A DNA stretch of 64,000 nt from Lachnoanaerobaculum saburreum DSM 3986 (GCF_000185385.1 NZ_GL622296.1:227031-291030), one strand, 5' to 3'. Shown: positions 1 to 10,755, counted from the stretch's first letter. The notes: generated by a model from the letters alone, not told the origin. A program made the numbers and translations.

Positions 1-1019
1 GCCTTATATGATGCCTCCATTCCTCCTTCAGATGCCATATACTTTAAAAACTTTATTGCTGCATCCTTATTCTTGGAAGCAGTATTCAGTACATAGCTCC
101 ATGAATCTGTAAATATTGCCCTCTTACCGTCATCAGTCATTGAAGGTACCATAGCCATATGTATCTTATCTTGTCCTAACATACCTGCTTTTTCATAATC
201 TGTTCCAAGTCCCCACATAAACCAACATCCATACTTTCCGTCATTTGCCTTTGGGTTCATCTGCTCATACTTATCAGCAATCTGATCAATAGGTGTCTGT
301 TTATTCTGTACCATATCATATAAAAACTGTATTGCTTCTTTATTCTCCGGCCTTGTCCAATCAAAGTAGTCTCCACCGAACATATTTACAAATTGTGCAA
401 TCTCATTAAATACATATGTCTTTTCCCATGAACCGCCATATCCGTATCTTCCGTCTTTTGAAACAGCAAGCATATATTTCTTAAAATCTTCCTTTGTATC
501 CAACTTATCTATTCCTGCTTCATCCAATATCTTCTGATTTACCCAAAATGCCAGATAACCTGCATAACCCGGAACTCCGATAATATTTCCCTGTTTATCT
601 GTAATCATCTGATCTAAATAGCCCTTTGCAAATTCACCTCTGATATCCTCTGTCATAACAGTATCATTCAATCCGTCAAGCCACCCGGAATTTTTAAATG
701 ATGCACTCATCTCATCATTTATCTCAAGTATATCTACACTTGAATCACCTGTAGAAAGAATAGTTGTTATTTTTTGCTGACGAGTATCGGAGTCTGTAGG
801 TGCTGCAATTACATTTATTTTTAAACCTGTAGCATCTTCGACATTCTTAAGCCAATCTCCAAAATCTGCATCTGTAGTATTTATACTATAAAGTGTTAAA
901 TCATATTTATTACCACTGTTATCACTGCCTGAAGATTCTTTTGCATTACCGCCACACCCTGATAATATACCTGTTAAAAACATTGTGCCTAACATTATTT
1001 TTGCGATTTTCTTCTTCAT
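1..1019 (-). CDS. ABC transporter sugar-binding lipoprotein, C-terminus cut off by the window edge
   Basis: The visible 339 residues are the N-terminal part of an extracellular solute-binding protein of the carbohydrate (family 1) type. The start is the ATG at 1019-1017, with GGAGGG just upstream. It opens with a lysine-rich, hydrophobic signal peptide ending in a lipobox (L-S-G-C, Cys22), so it should be a lipid-anchored surface protein. Segments such as the DILEINDE and WVNQKILDEAGI stretches are typical of this family. The gene is divergent from the YesM/YesN-type pair at 1186-4574, the common layout in which the two-component system controls a sugar ABC importer; the permease genes would lie beyond position 1. 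The sugar cannot be read from the sequence. The family call is firm, while the link to the neighbouring sensor is an inference. Confidence 0.88.
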   Translation of the reverse strand, partial: MKKKIAKIMLGTMFLTGILSGCGGNAKESSGSDNSGNKYDLTLYSINTTDADFGDWLKNVEDATGLKINVIAAPTDSDTRQQKITTILSTGDSSVDILEINDEMSASFKNSGWLDGLNDTVMTEDIRGEFAKGYLDQMITDKQGNIIGVPGYAGYLAFWVNQKILDEAGIDKLDTKEDFKKYMLAVSKDGRYGYGGSWEKTYVFNEIAQFVNMFGGDYFDWTRPENKEAIQFLYDMVQNKQTPIDQIADKYEQMNPKANDGKYGCWFMWGLGTDYEKAGMLGQDKIHMAMVPSMTDDGKRAIFTDSWSYVLNTASKNKDAAIKFLKYMASEGGMEASYK

Positions 1020-1185
1020 TTTCCCTCCATTTATTGTTATATATTGATTTTGATATATAAATAATAATAAAGTTTTTCATCTAAAAAAATACAATATATT
1101 ACGAACCGTTTATATTATTTTTGTTTGTATTGTTTTATATTTTCTCTACGTCTATAATAATTTCTAGGTAAACAAGGAGGTATTT

Positions 1186-2973
1186 ATGTATATTATAAGA
1201 TATCTGAAATCTTTTATATTTTCAAAATATCATCATAGATTGGTATTCTCATTTTTAATATGTACATTATTACCACTTATTGTAATGGGATCTGTACTAT
1301 ACAGTATTACACATAAAATCGCAGGTGACAGTATATTAAATTCAATTATTCTTGCAGATGACCAGCTTAACATAAGAATAAATAATAGATTAAATCAAGT
1401 TCAAAAGGTATCAGATGCTATCAGATATGATATGTACTCATTGATGCAAAGAATGTCACATACAAGTGAGGACTTCTCTATACTTACAAATGTAAGAGAT
1501 AATATATATCTACTGAAATCAACTTTTAATCTTTATCATATAGATATTTTCCTGGATGAAAAAAATATTGCTTCTTCAGAAGGATTATTCTTTCACCCAC
1601 TATACAATTTAAAAGAATATGGGCTTGAAAATATTGTAAATATGGACTCTAAATGGATTTATAAACCGAACTATCAGTTACCCTATGTTTTAGATAACAG
1701 CAAAAAATCACAAGATGTAATAGGCTATGTGCATACACTAAATGATCAAGTCACCAAAGAAACTGAATATACATATATAGTACTGATAAACACAAGTGAG
1801 TTTTATGATATGTTAAATGAAAGTTTTGAGGGGGTTGATCTTACAGGATTTATTATGGATGCTAACGGTAATATTATCTCACATACAAATAAGGAACTTA
1901 TCGGTAAAAAATTAGATGATGTTATACTAAATTTCATTTTAAGTAATACGAAAAAAATATATGCTGATAAAAATTTATATTATCATGCAGTTGCTCTGGA
2001 TAATGGTTGGTATCATGTTACTGAAATTCCAAAAATATATGTCTATAGGAATATATATACTATACTTCAGACATTTTTTCTGATTATATTTATATCTATA
2101 CCTATAATACTATTTGTAATTTTCCTTACATCTGCAAATTTAACAAACAGAATCAGCAAGCTTTCATCTGCTATGGATAATTTTAAACTTGGCAAAAAAA
2201 GTATCAGCTTCAGTTATTTAACAAATTTAAATAACTCTAATTATTATGATGAAATAGACAGGCTCGGTTTAACATTTTTAAATATGCAGAAATCTATAAA
2301 TAGAAATATGCAATCCATACTTGATTTGACTGTGTCGGAGGAGAAACTTAAATATCAGCTGCTACAATCACAGATTAACCCTCATTTTTTATATAATATA
2401 CTTGGTACAATAAAAACCTGCCAAACTATCGGTAAACCTGATATAGCCAATCAAATGATAGATAATTTAACAAGATTTTATAGAATGTCTCTTAGAAAAT
2501 CAGGAGAAAAAATAACTATAAAAGATGAGCTTGAAATCTCAAGACTGTATCTTGAGATGGAGCAACTCTGTCGTAAAGATACGTTAAGTTGGAGTATAGA
2601 CGCGGAAGATGGTATAGAGAATTATCTGATATGTAAATTTACATTACAACCGTTCCTTGAAAACTCTATTCTACATGGTTACTCTGCCGAACATCAAAGC
2701 ATACATATATCTGTATCTGTATGTTATGGTGACGATGAAATAATTATTGTTATAAATGATAATGGATGTGGAATTGAACCGGATAAGCTGTCAAAAATCA
2801 GATACCAATTAAAAAATCATATAGTGGACTATAACCAACATTTCGGTATTTGCAATGTAAATAAAAGAATATCCAGCACAGAATTTGGTTCCGGGGAAAT
2901 TACAATTAAAAGTTATTTAAATGAGGGTACTACTATTACTATAAAGTATGCCCAGATGGAGGAAAACGATTGA
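1186..2973 (+). CDS. YesM-type sensor histidine kinase
   Basis: This 595-residue membrane sensor kinase has one N-terminal membrane helix at about residues 19-41, an extracytoplasmic sensing region, and a second helix at about 291-313. These are followed by a HAMP-like linker, a His_kinase domain (PF06580 type) whose phospho-acceptor is His400 in QINPHFLYN, and a C-terminal ATPase domain (NSILHGY, DNGCGI). This architecture is that of the YesM/LytS class, which usually senses a sugar-loaded binding protein. The start is an ATG preceded by AAGGAGG at good spacing. Its stop overlaps the TTG start of the response regulator by three bases, so the two are translationally coupled. It probably phosphorylates that regulator to control the divergent sugar importer. 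The ligand is unknown. Confidence 0.93.
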   Translation: MYIIRYLKSFIFSKYHHRLVFSFLICTLLPLIVMGSVLYSITHKIAGDSILNSIILADDQLNIRINNRLNQVQKVSDAIRYDMYSLMQRMSHTSEDFSILTNVRDNIYLLKSTFNLYHIDIFLDEKNIASSEGLFFHPLYNLKEYGLENIVNMDSKWIYKPNYQLPYVLDNSKKSQDVIGYVHTLNDQVTKETEYTYIVLINTSEFYDMLNESFEGVDLTGFIMDANGNIISHTNKELIGKKLDDVILNFILSNTKKIYADKNLYYHAVALDNGWYHVTEIPKIYVYRNIYTILQTFFLIIFISIPIILFVIFLTSANLTNRISKLSSAMDNFKLGKKSISFSYLTNLNNSNYYDEIDRLGLTFLNMQKSINRNMQSILDLTVSEEKLKYQLLQSQINPHFLYNILGTIKTCQTIGKPDIANQMIDNLTRFYRMSLRKSGEKITIKDELEISRLYLEMEQLCRKDTLSWSIDAEDGIENYLICKFTLQPFLENSILHGYSAEHQSIHISVSVCYGDDEIIIVINDNGCGIEPDKLSKIRYQLKNHIVDYNQHFGICNVNKRISSTEFGSGEITIKSYLNEGTTITIKYAQMEEND

Positions 2974-4574
2974 AAAAGGTAATTTTAATTGATGATAATT
3001 ATATTGTCTCTGAAGGTATTAAAATGAATATTGACTGGAATTACTTAGACGCCGAAGTATCTTTTACCGCACAAAATGGTAAAGATGCTCTTGAATATGT
3101 AAAAAATGAACATATAGATCTGATAATTACAGATATAGAAATGCCAAATATAGACGGCATAACACTAAGCCATGAGATATTAAAAATAAATTCATATATA
3201 AAAATAATACTTATAAGTGCATATGATAAATTTGAATATGCAAAACAAGCTGTGAGGCTTGGAGTATGTGACTATATTGAAAAGCCTATAGACTATGTAT
3301 TTTTAACTGAAAAAATAAAAAATGCTTTTGATAAGATAGATAGAGAACATAAAAATCTTTCTATTTTAAAAGAGAGTAAGCAACTTATGATAACTAAACT
3401 TTTTCAAGATATATTATATTTCTCATCAAATAAACCTTCAAAATATTTTGAAAAATATATTAGTTACCTTGACCTTAAAATAAATTATTCATTCTTTAAT
3501 ATAGTAAAATTGGAAATTGAAAGTCCGATATTGTTTGAAGAAGATGATGGCGTATTGACATTTCAGATGGAACTTTTAAATATATCAGATACTTTTAAAA
3601 AAGCATGTGAATTATTTGATAATATTTATTGCATTCAAGATTTAAATAACTTAATATTTATAATTGCACAAAACAGCAATACTCCTTCTCATTTTCAATA
3701 TGTCATTCATAAAACTGTCTCAGCTTTTTTTGATTCCTACAAAAACTCTGTATTCAATATAAGCATTGGAATCGGAACTATTGTAGATAGTATATGGAAA
3801 TTAAATATATCCTATGAAAATGCTTGCCACGCCTTAAAATATAGATTTTTTTACCCAAATAAAAATATATTTGATGCATTGGAAGCTACAGGTAAAGAAT
3901 TCAGCTTACTGAATAACTCGGATTTTATTGAAGAGGAATTTATAAGTCTGCTATGCAAAAAAGATAATACTGCTATTGAGGAATGGCTTAGGCACTTCTT
4001 TGATGAATTATCTAAGAAATATGAAAATAAAAATATTATATTTATTCGTATATACTCATTGCTTGGAAAAATATTGAAATTCCTATATGAAATAAATATT
4101 GATACAAGCACTCTGGAACAAAAAATAATCTCGGTATATAGCGGATTTGATACCTTTCATACTTATGATCAATTCTTTCTGTGGATGAAAGAAATCTGTA
4201 ATTTAGTATGTGATAAACTAAGTCTGTCTTTAAAATCATACCATGACCAAACTTATGAGCTTGTTGATAATTATATTAAAAATAATTTTGAAGATAATTC
4301 ACTAAGCCTCAATGATATAGCCAGATATGCAAATATGAGCCCTTCATATTTAAGTGCATTATACAAAAAAAATAACAATAAAAGTATAAGTGATACAATC
4401 ACTTCATATCGCATTGAAGCAGCTAAGGAATACTTAGTAAACAGTACCCTTTCACTAAAAGAAATAAGTATAAAATGCGGATATGCCAATCAGTACTATT
4501 TCAGTACTAGCTTTAAAAAACAACTTGGTATCTCTCCGTCAGTATACAGAGAAAAATACTCATCCCTACAATAA
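2970..4574 (+). CDS. YesN-type response regulator with AraC DNA-binding domain
   Basis: The protein has 534 residues. The N-terminal receiver domain (about 1-120) has the acidic pair D8/D9, the phospho-acceptor Asp55 in ITDIEMP and a conserved Lys-Pro near residue 104. A long middle region of the YesN type follows, then a C-terminal AraC/XylS helix-turn-helix pair (about 430-530, with SLNDIARYANMSPSYLS and the GYANQYYFS signature). It starts with TTG at 2970, overlapping the kinase stop, with a GGAGG-like site in the kinase 3' end. Known members activate carbohydrate uptake and degradation genes, and the divergent solute-binding protein gene is the obvious target. No binding site could be defined in the AT-rich 1020-1185 gap. 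Confidence 0.93.
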   Translation: MKKVILIDDNYIVSEGIKMNIDWNYLDAEVSFTAQNGKDALEYVKNEHIDLIITDIEMPNIDGITLSHEILKINSYIKIILISAYDKFEYAKQAVRLGVCDYIEKPIDYVFLTEKIKNAFDKIDREHKNLSILKESKQLMITKLFQDILYFSSNKPSKYFEKYISYLDLKINYSFFNIVKLEIESPILFEEDDGVLTFQMELLNISDTFKKACELFDNIYCIQDLNNLIFIIAQNSNTPSHFQYVIHKTVSAFFDSYKNSVFNISIGIGTIVDSIWKLNISYENACHALKYRFFYPNKNIFDALEATGKEFSLLNNSDFIEEEFISLLCKKDNTAIEEWLRHFFDELSKKYENKNIIFIRIYSLLGKILKFLYEINIDTSTLEQKIISVYSGFDTFHTYDQFFLWMKEICNLVCDKLSLSLKSYHDQTYELVDNYIKNNFEDNSLSLNDIARYANMSPSYLSALYKKNNNKSISDTITSYRIEAAKEYLVNSTLSLKEISIKCGYANQYYFSTSFKKQLGISPSVYREKYSSLQ

Positions 4575-4650
4575 CCCTTTTGTATAGACCTATACACTTG
4601 ACTAATACCTTGGCTTTGTGATACAACTTAGATGTTTCATTGGAGGTAAT

Positions 4651-5772
4651 ATGAATCAATATTTAATAATTTCCTTTCAAGCTGTTGTACTGTTTCCGAT
4701 AGTGGTGGCTGTTTTTACATTGCCTTATATTGCTTATAACTACCACAAATACGGATCTATACTCAGCTTAAAGGTTGTAATAGTTTACTCTTTTATATTT
4801 TATTTACTATGTATGTACTGCTTAGTTGTTCTTCCCCTTCCTACACCAGAAGAGGCGGCTGCTCTACATGGTCATAGGATGCAATTAGAACCTTTTTTAT
4901 TTGTTAAGGATATAATAAAAAAATCTGATGTTATTCCGGGTGAACCGAAAACCTGGCTGACTGTAGTATTGAATAAGGCTTTTTTGGTTAATATCTTAAA
5001 CTTATTTTTGGCAGTACCGTTTGGAATGTATCTTCGCTACTATTTCAAAAGATCATTTTCACAGACATTGATACTGTCATTTCTACTGTCTTTATTTTTT
5101 GAAATAACACAGTTAACCGGACTTTATTTTATTTACTCCGGAAGTTACAGACTCTTTGATGTAGATGACCTTATTGTAAATACTATAGGTGGAATATTCG
5201 GATATATACTTGTAAGACCGCTTATGATAATACTGCCGTCCAGAGATGAACTTGATGAGGTAAGCTATAAAAGAGGTAGGGAGATATCACTATTTAGGCG
5301 GGTTATTTCATTATTTTTTGATATAGCTTCGGTAAGTATAATCACTATATTAAACAGACCGCTGTTGCAACATTATCATATATTCAGAGCATTTGAAATA
5401 AACCTTTTACTGTATTTTTCTATTTTGCCGATATTTACTAAAGGCTTTACTCTTGGAAGTTTTATTACAAGTACAGCTGTAGTTTCAACTGACGGAGGTC
5501 ATCCAAGATTTTTTGCATACTTTATACGCTATGGTTTATTCTTCGGAGTATACTTTTATATTCCTTTATATATACGCCGGATATTGGATAATTTTATCTT
5601 GATAAATACTGATGCTTCAAAGGATATGGGTGTTATTACAATAGAGATTTTGCTTTATCTGTTGTACTTCTTATTCTTGCTTGTAGCTGTAATAAAAGCC
5701 GCACTGCATAGGAGTCTCTTCTATGAAAGGTGGTCAAAAACAAGGATTGAAAGTACGGTAAAAGTAAAATAA
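4651..5772 (+). CDS. VanZ-RDD fusion membrane protein
   Basis: This is a polytopic membrane protein of 373 residues. The first half resembles the VanZ family (hydrophobic helices, the VLPLPTPEE segment, and the FLLSLFFEITQLTG and VDDLIVNTIGG motifs that mark VanZ). The second half looks like an RDD domain, with the arginine-rich SLFRRVISLFFD and an RRILD segment between helices. I start at ATG 4651, which has GGAGGT eight bases upstream, rather than the in-frame GTG at 4618. VanZ proteins are linked to low-level teicoplanin resistance in enterococci, but most chromosomal homologues have unknown roles, possibly in envelope physiology. It stands alone between the YesN-type gene and a terminator. 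The domain call is good; the function is not known. Confidence 0.8.
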   Translation: MNQYLIISFQAVVLFPIVVAVFTLPYIAYNYHKYGSILSLKVVIVYSFIFYLLCMYCLVVLPLPTPEEAAALHGHRMQLEPFLFVKDIIKKSDVIPGEPKTWLTVVLNKAFLVNILNLFLAVPFGMYLRYYFKRSFSQTLILSFLLSLFFEITQLTGLYFIYSGSYRLFDVDDLIVNTIGGIFGYILVRPLMIILPSRDELDEVSYKRGREISLFRRVISLFFDIASVSIITILNRPLLQHYHIFRAFEINLLLYFSILPIFTKGFTLGSFITSTAVVSTDGGHPRFFAYFIRYGLFFGVYFYIPLYIRRILDNFILINTDASKDMGVITIEILLYLLYFLFLLVAVIKAALHRSLFYERWSKTRIESTVKVK

Positions 5773-5802
5773 TACTGCCTATAATATGAAATATATCAAA
5801 AG

Positions 5803-5837
5803 CAGGATCGGCACAAAACACCGACCCTGTTTTTTTA
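5803..5837. terminator. Rho-independent terminator, probably bidirectional
   Basis: Arms CAGGATCGG (5803-5811) and CCGACCCTG (5821-5829) pair with one mismatch around a short A-rich loop, and seven Ts follow on the plus strand. It lies between the convergent VanZ-RDD gene and tpiA, and the weaker T run on the minus side may also serve tpiA. Confidence 0.8.
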
Positions 5838-5851
5838 TACTGTGATTACTT

Positions 5852-6601
5852 TTATTTATAGTTTACAATCTTTCCGAAATCAGGCTTAAGACTTGCTCCG
5901 CCTACAAGACCACCGTCAATATCGGCCTCTGCAAATAACTCTGCGGCATTGCCTGCATTTACAGAACCGCCGTACTGAATTCTAATCTTCTCGGCTACAT
6001 CATTTCCATAGACTTCTTTGATGCAATCTCTGATAGCCTTACATACTTCTTCGGCCTGTGCTGTTGTAGCAGTCTTACCTGTACCGATTGCCCAGATTGG
6101 CTCATAAGCGATAACTGCATCAGCTGCATTGTCTGCACTTACATTCTGAAATGCAATCTTTATCTGAGTTCTGATAAAGTCTATTGCAATGCCCTGTTCC
6201 CTCTGTGTAAGAGTCTCACCGCAGCAGATAATAGGTATGATACCATGCTCAAACGCCTTAAGTACTTTCTTGTTTACAGTCTCATCAGTCTCTGCAAAAT
6301 ATTCTCTTCTCTCTGAATGTCCGATAATCACATACTTTACACCTACATCTGTGAGCATATTTGGAGCAATCTCACCTGTATATGCACCGCTCTCTTCAAA
6401 GTACATATTTTCGGCACCGATTTTTATATTGCTTCCTTTAGCCGCCTCAATAGCAGGAATAATATCAATTGCCGGTACACAGAAAACAACATCCACATCA
6501 GTATTTGCAACCAAAGGCTTTAACTCATTTATAAGTGCGGTTGTTTCTGAAGGAGTCTTATTCATCTTCCAGTTTCCTGCAATAATTTTTCTTCTTGACA
6601 T
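5852..6601 (-). CDS. tpiA: Triosephosphate isomerase
   Basis: This 249-residue cytoplasmic enzyme interconverts dihydroxyacetone phosphate and glyceraldehyde 3-phosphate in glycolysis. The family hallmarks are all visible: the N-terminal GNWKMNK with catalytic Lys, [10 protein letters not shown] with the electrophilic His, the [14 protein letters not shown] loop with the catalytic Glu and loop 6, and the phosphate-binding YGGSVN and GGLVGGASL. The length is normal. An upstream in-frame TTG would add four residues, but it lies within the GGAG ribosome binding site, so the ATG at 6601 is preferred. It follows pgk by 17 bases in the same orientation and must share its transcript. Confidence 0.98.
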   Translation of the reverse strand: MSRRKIIAGNWKMNKTPSETTALINELKPLVANTDVDVVFCVPAIDIIPAIEAAKGSNIKIGAENMYFEESGAYTGEIAPNMLTDVGVKYVIIGHSERREYFAETDETVNKKVLKAFEHGIIPIICCGETLTQREQGIAIDFIRTQIKIAFQNVSADNAADAVIAYEPIWAIGTGKTATTAQAEEVCKAIRDCIKEVYGNDVAEKIRIQYGGSVNAGNAAELFAEADIDGGLVGGASLKPDFGKIVNYK

Positions 6602-6618
6602 AAAGCTCTCCAATCTGT

Positions 6619-7833
6619 TTATCTATTGTCGGCAGCTGCAACACCCGGAAGTTCCTTACCCTCAAGGAATTCAAGTGAAGCACCGCCACCTGTTGAAATA
6701 TGTGTCATCTTGTCTGCAAATCCAAGTCTCTTAACAGCATTTACAGAATCACCACCACCGATAACTGTTGTAGCATCTTTCAGATCTGCTACCGCTCTAC
6801 AGATTTCAAGTGTTCCTTCTGCAAACTTCTCAAACTCGAATACGCCCATAGGTCCGTTCCATACTACAGTCTTTGCACCCTCAAGTGCTTTCTTATAGTT
6901 TGCAACAGTCTTAGGTCCTATATCAAATCCTGACCATCCTGCATCTATAGTATCTACTACCTTGGACTCGGTATCATTTGAGAATTCCTTGCCTTCTACA
7001 TGATCTACCGGAAGTAAAAGATTAACACCCTTTTCCTTTGCCTTATTGATCATCTCAAGTGCGTAGTCAAGCTTATCCTCTTCACAAAGTGAGTTTCCGA
7101 TTTCCTCACCTTTTGCCTTAAGGAATGTATATGCCATACCTCCACCGATAATAAGTGTATCTACCTTATCAAGCAGATTATTGATAACATTTATCTTATC
7201 TGAAACTTTAGCTCCGCCAAGAATTGCCACAAACGGACGTACAGGATTTTCTACAGCTTCTCCAAGGAACTTGATTTCCTTCTCCATAAGATATCCTACT
7301 ACATTCTCCTTACAGAACTTGGTTACACCGACATTTGAGCAATGTGCTCTATGTGCCGTACCGAATGCATCGTTTACAAAGATATTGTTATCACAAAGTG
7401 CTGCAAGTTCCTTAGCGTACTCAACAGCCGCATCATCCTTGCCATACTTTGTCTCTTCAGCTCTGTAACGAGTATTCTCAAGTAAAAGAACTTCTCCGTC
7501 TTTAAGCTCACTTGCAAGTTTTCTTGTCTCTTCACCTGTTACCTTAGAATCTGAAACAAACTTTACCTGTACGCCAAGTCTCTCTGAAAGTGCAGGAGCT
7601 ACAGGTGCAAGACTCATTTCAGGAAGCGGCTCACCCTTGGGCTTTCCAAGATGTGAGCAAAGTATAACCTTGGCACCGCCATCCAAAAGTTTTTTTATTG
7701 TCGGTATTGCACCGTCTATGCGGTTATAGTTCTGGATAACTCCGTCTTTTAGGGGAACATTGAAATCACAGCGAACTAATACTTTTTGTCCTTTCAGGTT
7801 CTTTAAATCATCTACTGTTTTCTTGTTAAGCAT
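6619..7833 (-). CDS. pgk: Phosphoglycerate kinase
   Basis: The 404-residue enzyme makes ATP from 1,3-bisphosphoglycerate in lower glycolysis. It shows the N-lobe substrate motif VRCDFNVP, the SHLGKP loop, ENTRY, the hinge region with [11 protein letters not shown], and the C-lobe nucleotide motifs WNGPMGVFE and GGGDSVNAV. The annotated start is the ATG at 7833, preceded by AAGGAG; a longer reading that adds 14 residues has no ribosome site and does not match the family. It lies between gap and tpiA in the usual gap-pgk-tpiA order, but a hairpin terminator separates it from gap, so it may be transcribed partly by read-through and partly from its own promoter. Confidence 0.98.
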   Translation of the reverse strand: MLNKKTVDDLKNLKGQKVLVRCDFNVPLKDGVIQNYNRIDGAIPTIKKLLDGGAKVILCSHLGKPKGEPLPEMSLAPVAPALSERLGVQVKFVSDSKVTGEETRKLASELKDGEVLLLENTRYRAEETKYGKDDAAVEYAKELAALCDNNIFVNDAFGTAHRAHCSNVGVTKFCKENVVGYLMEKEIKFLGEAVENPVRPFVAILGGAKVSDKINVINNLLDKVDTLIIGGGMAYTFLKAKGEEIGNSLCEEDKLDYALEMINKAKEKGVNLLLPVDHVEGKEFSNDTESKVVDTIDAGWSGFDIGPKTVANYKKALEGAKTVVWNGPMGVFEFEKFAEGTLEICRAVADLKDATTVIGGGDSVNAVKRLGFADKMTHISTGGGASLEFLEGKELPGVAAADNR

Positions 7834-7890
7834 AAGTTTCTCCTTATTTATTAAAGTAGTGTATATCTGCCACACTTAATCCTATTTTAC

Positions 7891-7921
7891 AAAAAACGGT
7901 CCGATCCAAATGACCGGACCG
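7891..7921 (-). terminator. Terminator between gap and pgk
   Basis: On the minus strand a perfect 7-bp G/C-rich stem (arms at 7915-7921 and 7897-7903) with an 11-base loop is followed directly by six Ts. It ends the gap transcript, or thins it before pgk. Confidence 0.85.
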
Positions 7922-7944
7922 CCTTGGTCTCTTTATCTTTTATA

Positions 7945-8976
7945 TTACTTTAACTCAGCGAAGTACTTGATTGTTCTAACCATCTGTGATGTGTAAGAAT
8001 TCTCATTGTCATACCAAGATACAACCTGTACCTGATATAAATCATCAGCTATAGGTGCTACCATTGTCTGTGTTGCATCAAATAATGAACCGTACTTCAT
8101 ACCGATAACATCAGATGAAACGATCTGCTCCTCATTATATCCGAATGACTCACTTGCGGCAGACTTCATTGCGGCATTGATATCTTCTTTTGTAAGTCCT
8201 GCCTTCTTTACAACAGCTGTAAGGATGGTTGTAGAACCTGTAGGAACCGGAACTCTCTGTGCAGATCCGATAAGCTTACCGTTAAGCTCAGGAATAACAA
8301 GACCGATAGCCTTAGCAGCACCTGTTGAGTTAGGTACTATATTTGCAGCACCTGCTCTTGCTCTTCTAAGGTCACCCTTTCTGTGCGGTCCGTCAAGGAT
8401 CATCTGGTCACCTGTATAAGCATGGATGGTACTCATAATACCGCTCTGAATAGGAGCAAACTTATTAAGTGTATCAGCCATAGGTGCAAGACAGTTTGTT
8501 GTACATGATGCGGCACAGATAACTGTATCACTTGCCTTAAGTGTCTTCTCATTTACACCATAAACGATTGTAGGAAGATCATTTCCTGCCGGAGCTGAAA
8601 TAACAACCTTCTTGGCACCTGCGTTTATATGTGCCATAGACTTATCTTTTGATGTATAGAATCCTGTACACTCAAGTACAACATCTACACCGATCTGTCC
8701 CCAAGGAAGTTTTGAAGCATCAGCCTCTTTATAGATTGTAATTTTCTTTCCGTCAACTGTTATAGAATCCTCACCGGCCTCTACTGTATGCTTTCCTTCT
8801 CCGATACGGCCTGCAAAGCCGCCCTGTGTTGTATCATACTTTAACAGATGTGCCAACATCTTAGGATCTGTAAGATCATTGATTGCCACTACTTCATATC
8901 CGTCAGCCTCAAACATCTGTCTGAAAGCAAGACGACCAATACGACCAAAACCGTTAATTGCTACTTTTACCGACAT
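7945..8976 (-). CDS. gap: Glyceraldehyde-3-phosphate dehydrogenase, type I
   Basis: The 343-residue enzyme oxidises glyceraldehyde 3-phosphate to 1,3-bisphosphoglycerate using NAD. The N-terminal Rossmann motif is INGFGRIGR, and Asp34 in INDLTD is the residue that selects NAD over NADP. The catalytic Cys158 lies in the invariant SCTTNCLAP, the partner His in the HAYTGDQ segment, and the C-terminal WYDNENSYT closes the NAD site. The ATG at 8976 has a strong AGGAGG upstream. It heads the glycolytic block gap, pgk, tpiA and is followed by a terminator. Codon use is biased, as expected for an abundant protein. Confidence 0.98.
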   Translation of the reverse strand: MSVKVAINGFGRIGRLAFRQMFEADGYEVVAINDLTDPKMLAHLLKYDTTQGGFAGRIGEGKHTVEAGEDSITVDGKKITIYKEADASKLPWGQIGVDVVLECTGFYTSKDKSMAHINAGAKKVVISAPAGNDLPTIVYGVNEKTLKASDTVICAASCTTNCLAPMADTLNKFAPIQSGIMSTIHAYTGDQMILDGPHRKGDLRRARAGAANIVPNSTGAAKAIGLVIPELNGKLIGSAQRVPVPTGSTTILTAVVKKAGLTKEDINAAMKSAASESFGYNEEQIVSSDVIGMKYGSLFDATQTMVAPIADDLYQVQVVSWYDNENSYTSQMVRTIKYFAELK

Positions 8977-9096
8977 TTTAGTTCCTCCTAAAATTAGTAT
9001 TTATATGATGTTATCTCATTTGATAATTATTCATCGATCAATGTCAATTGTACAAAATTATAAACATAATTGCAAGTATATATTTGAAACTTCTTA

Positions 9097-10755
9097 TTAT
9101 ATTTCATTTTTTAAATATCCTGCAATATTTGTAGCGTGGTCTGATACACGCTCCAAATTGCTTATAATATCAAGGAATGCAATACCCGACTGCGGCTTGC
9201 ACTCTCCCTTTGTCAATCTGTCAATATGCTTTTCTCTCAACTCGTCTTCAAGCATATCCACCTTATCTTCAAGTTTGTTTACTTTTCTTACTGTACTGAG
9301 TGCATCAGTTCCGCCTGTATTTATAGATATTTCAAAGGCCTCTATAGCATCCCTTGCTATCTCTGCCAAATCTTCCTTGGCAAGTTCACTGAACTCCAGA
9401 TTATTATCAATCATATACTTGGCATTTTCAGACAGGTTATCTGCATGGTCTCCGACTCTTTCTATATCGGTTACCATATTGAAAAGATTGTTTACATGCT
9501 TTTTCTGACTCTCACTTAGTGAAAGGTTGTCTACCTTTATAAGATACTCCGTCAGTGCTTCCTGCATATCATCTAAAGTCTGCTCACACTGTGCAACTGT
9601 TTTTAAATCATCCAAACTCTTAGTATTAATGGCACCCATTGCGGCATTCAAACTCTTTAGTGCAATACTTCCCATACGTGCCACCTCCACACTTCCTGAT
9701 TGTACTGCAAATGCAGGTGTAAGGAGTACTCTTTCATCCACCTGTAATACAGGCTCTTTTTTAGTCTCCACTACCTCTTCATCCTTGCCTCTTACAAGCA
9801 TTCCTGAAAGTTTTACAAGCAGATTTGCAAAAGGATACAGTAGAGAGGTCATTGTAAGATTGAAGAATGTATGAAATATTGAAATCTCTACAGCATTTAT
9901 AGTGTGATTTGCAAGTTTTGTATTCACTGTAAATACGATAAATCCAAGTATACCGAAGACTATTGCACCTATTGAATTGAAGAGAAGATGTATGGCGGCC
10001 GCTCTCTTTGCCGTTCTTGAACTTCCTACACTTGAGATAATTGCTGTAACGCAGGAACCTATATTTTGTCCAAGTGTGATATATATTGCCGCCGCTGTAT
10101 TTACTACACCGTTAAATGCAAGTGTCTGTAAAATACCTACCGACGCAGATGAGCTTTGCATCAAGGCGGTTACTACAATACCTACTATAATACCAAGTAT
10201 CGGATTGCCTCCAAGTATTCTGAATGCTTCCGAGAATATCGGAGCGGTGGTGAACGGCTTTATATTTCCTGCCATAAGGTCAAGTCCCAAAAATAACATT
10301 CCAAGTCCCAGAACTATTTCACCAATGGTCTTTTTCTTATCGGCTTTTGAAAACAGTATAAATATTGCACCTATACCAATCATTAACGGTGCATAGAATC
10401 CGGGCTGAAAGAGCTTGAGCGAATCTCCTATTGTTCCAAGTGATACTATCCATGCTGTAATTGTGGTACCGATATTGGCACCCATGATTACACCTACAGC
10501 CTGTACAAGGCTTAACATTCCGGCACTGACAAAACCTACCACCATTACCGTGGTAGCACCTGAGCTTTGTATTATGGCTGTTATTACCGCACCTAATAAG
10601 ATAGCTGTAAATCTGTTATCGGTTATCTTACTGAGGAACTGTTGCATCTTTCCGCCGGCAGTCTTTTGCATTCCGTCCGCCATTATATGCATTCCGTACA
10701 GGAACAGCCCAAGACCGCCTAAGAATCCAAAGAGATATGATATCTTATCAATCAT
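9097..10755 (-). CDS. Na+/phosphate cotransporter family protein with PhoU-like tail
   Basis: This membrane transporter has about 552 residues. Two inverted Na_Pi_cotrans repeats occupy roughly residues 5-310, each with the diagnostic QSS motif (IIQSSGATTV and LMQSSSASVG). A cytoplasmic C-terminal half of paired helical bundles resembles PhoU (DDMQEALTEYL, DIERVGDHADNL, and a second NLERVSDHATNI). The family imports phosphate with sodium, or acts in phosphate homeostasis. Two ATGs lie at 10761 and 10755; the GAGGAG site is too close to the first and well placed for the second. The upstream in-frame extension to 10860 has no support. It lies 120 bases upstream of gap in the same direction, with no terminator seen between them. 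Confidence 0.9.
   Translation of the reverse strand: MIDKISYLFGFLGGLGLFLYGMHIMADGMQKTAGGKMQQFLSKITDNRFTAILLGAVITAIIQSSGATTVMVVGFVSAGMLSLVQAVGVIMGANIGTTITAWIVSLGTIGDSLKLFQPGFYAPLMIGIGAIFILFSKADKKKTIGEIVLGLGMLFLGLDLMAGNIKPFTTAPIFSEAFRILGGNPILGIIVGIVVTALMQSSSASVGILQTLAFNGVVNTAAAIYITLGQNIGSCVTAIISSVGSSRTAKRAAAIHLLFNSIGAIVFGILGFIVFTVNTKLANHTINAVEISIFHTFFNLTMTSLLYPFANLLVKLSGMLVRGKDEEVVETKKEPVLQVDERVLLTPAFAVQSGSVEVARMGSIALKSLNAAMGAINTKSLDDLKTVAQCEQTLDDMQEALTEYLIKVDNLSLSESQKKHVNNLFNMVTDIERVGDHADNLSENAKYMIDNNLEFSELAKEDLAEIARDAIEAFEISINTGGTDALSTVRKVNKLEDKVDMLEDELREKHIDRLTKGECKPQSGIAFLDIISNLERVSDHATNIAGYLKNEI

Noticed and set aside
6189..6734. Plus-strand frame opposite tpiA and pgk
   Set aside because: Antisense shadow of two conserved glycolytic genes, with no ribosome site and no protein-like composition.
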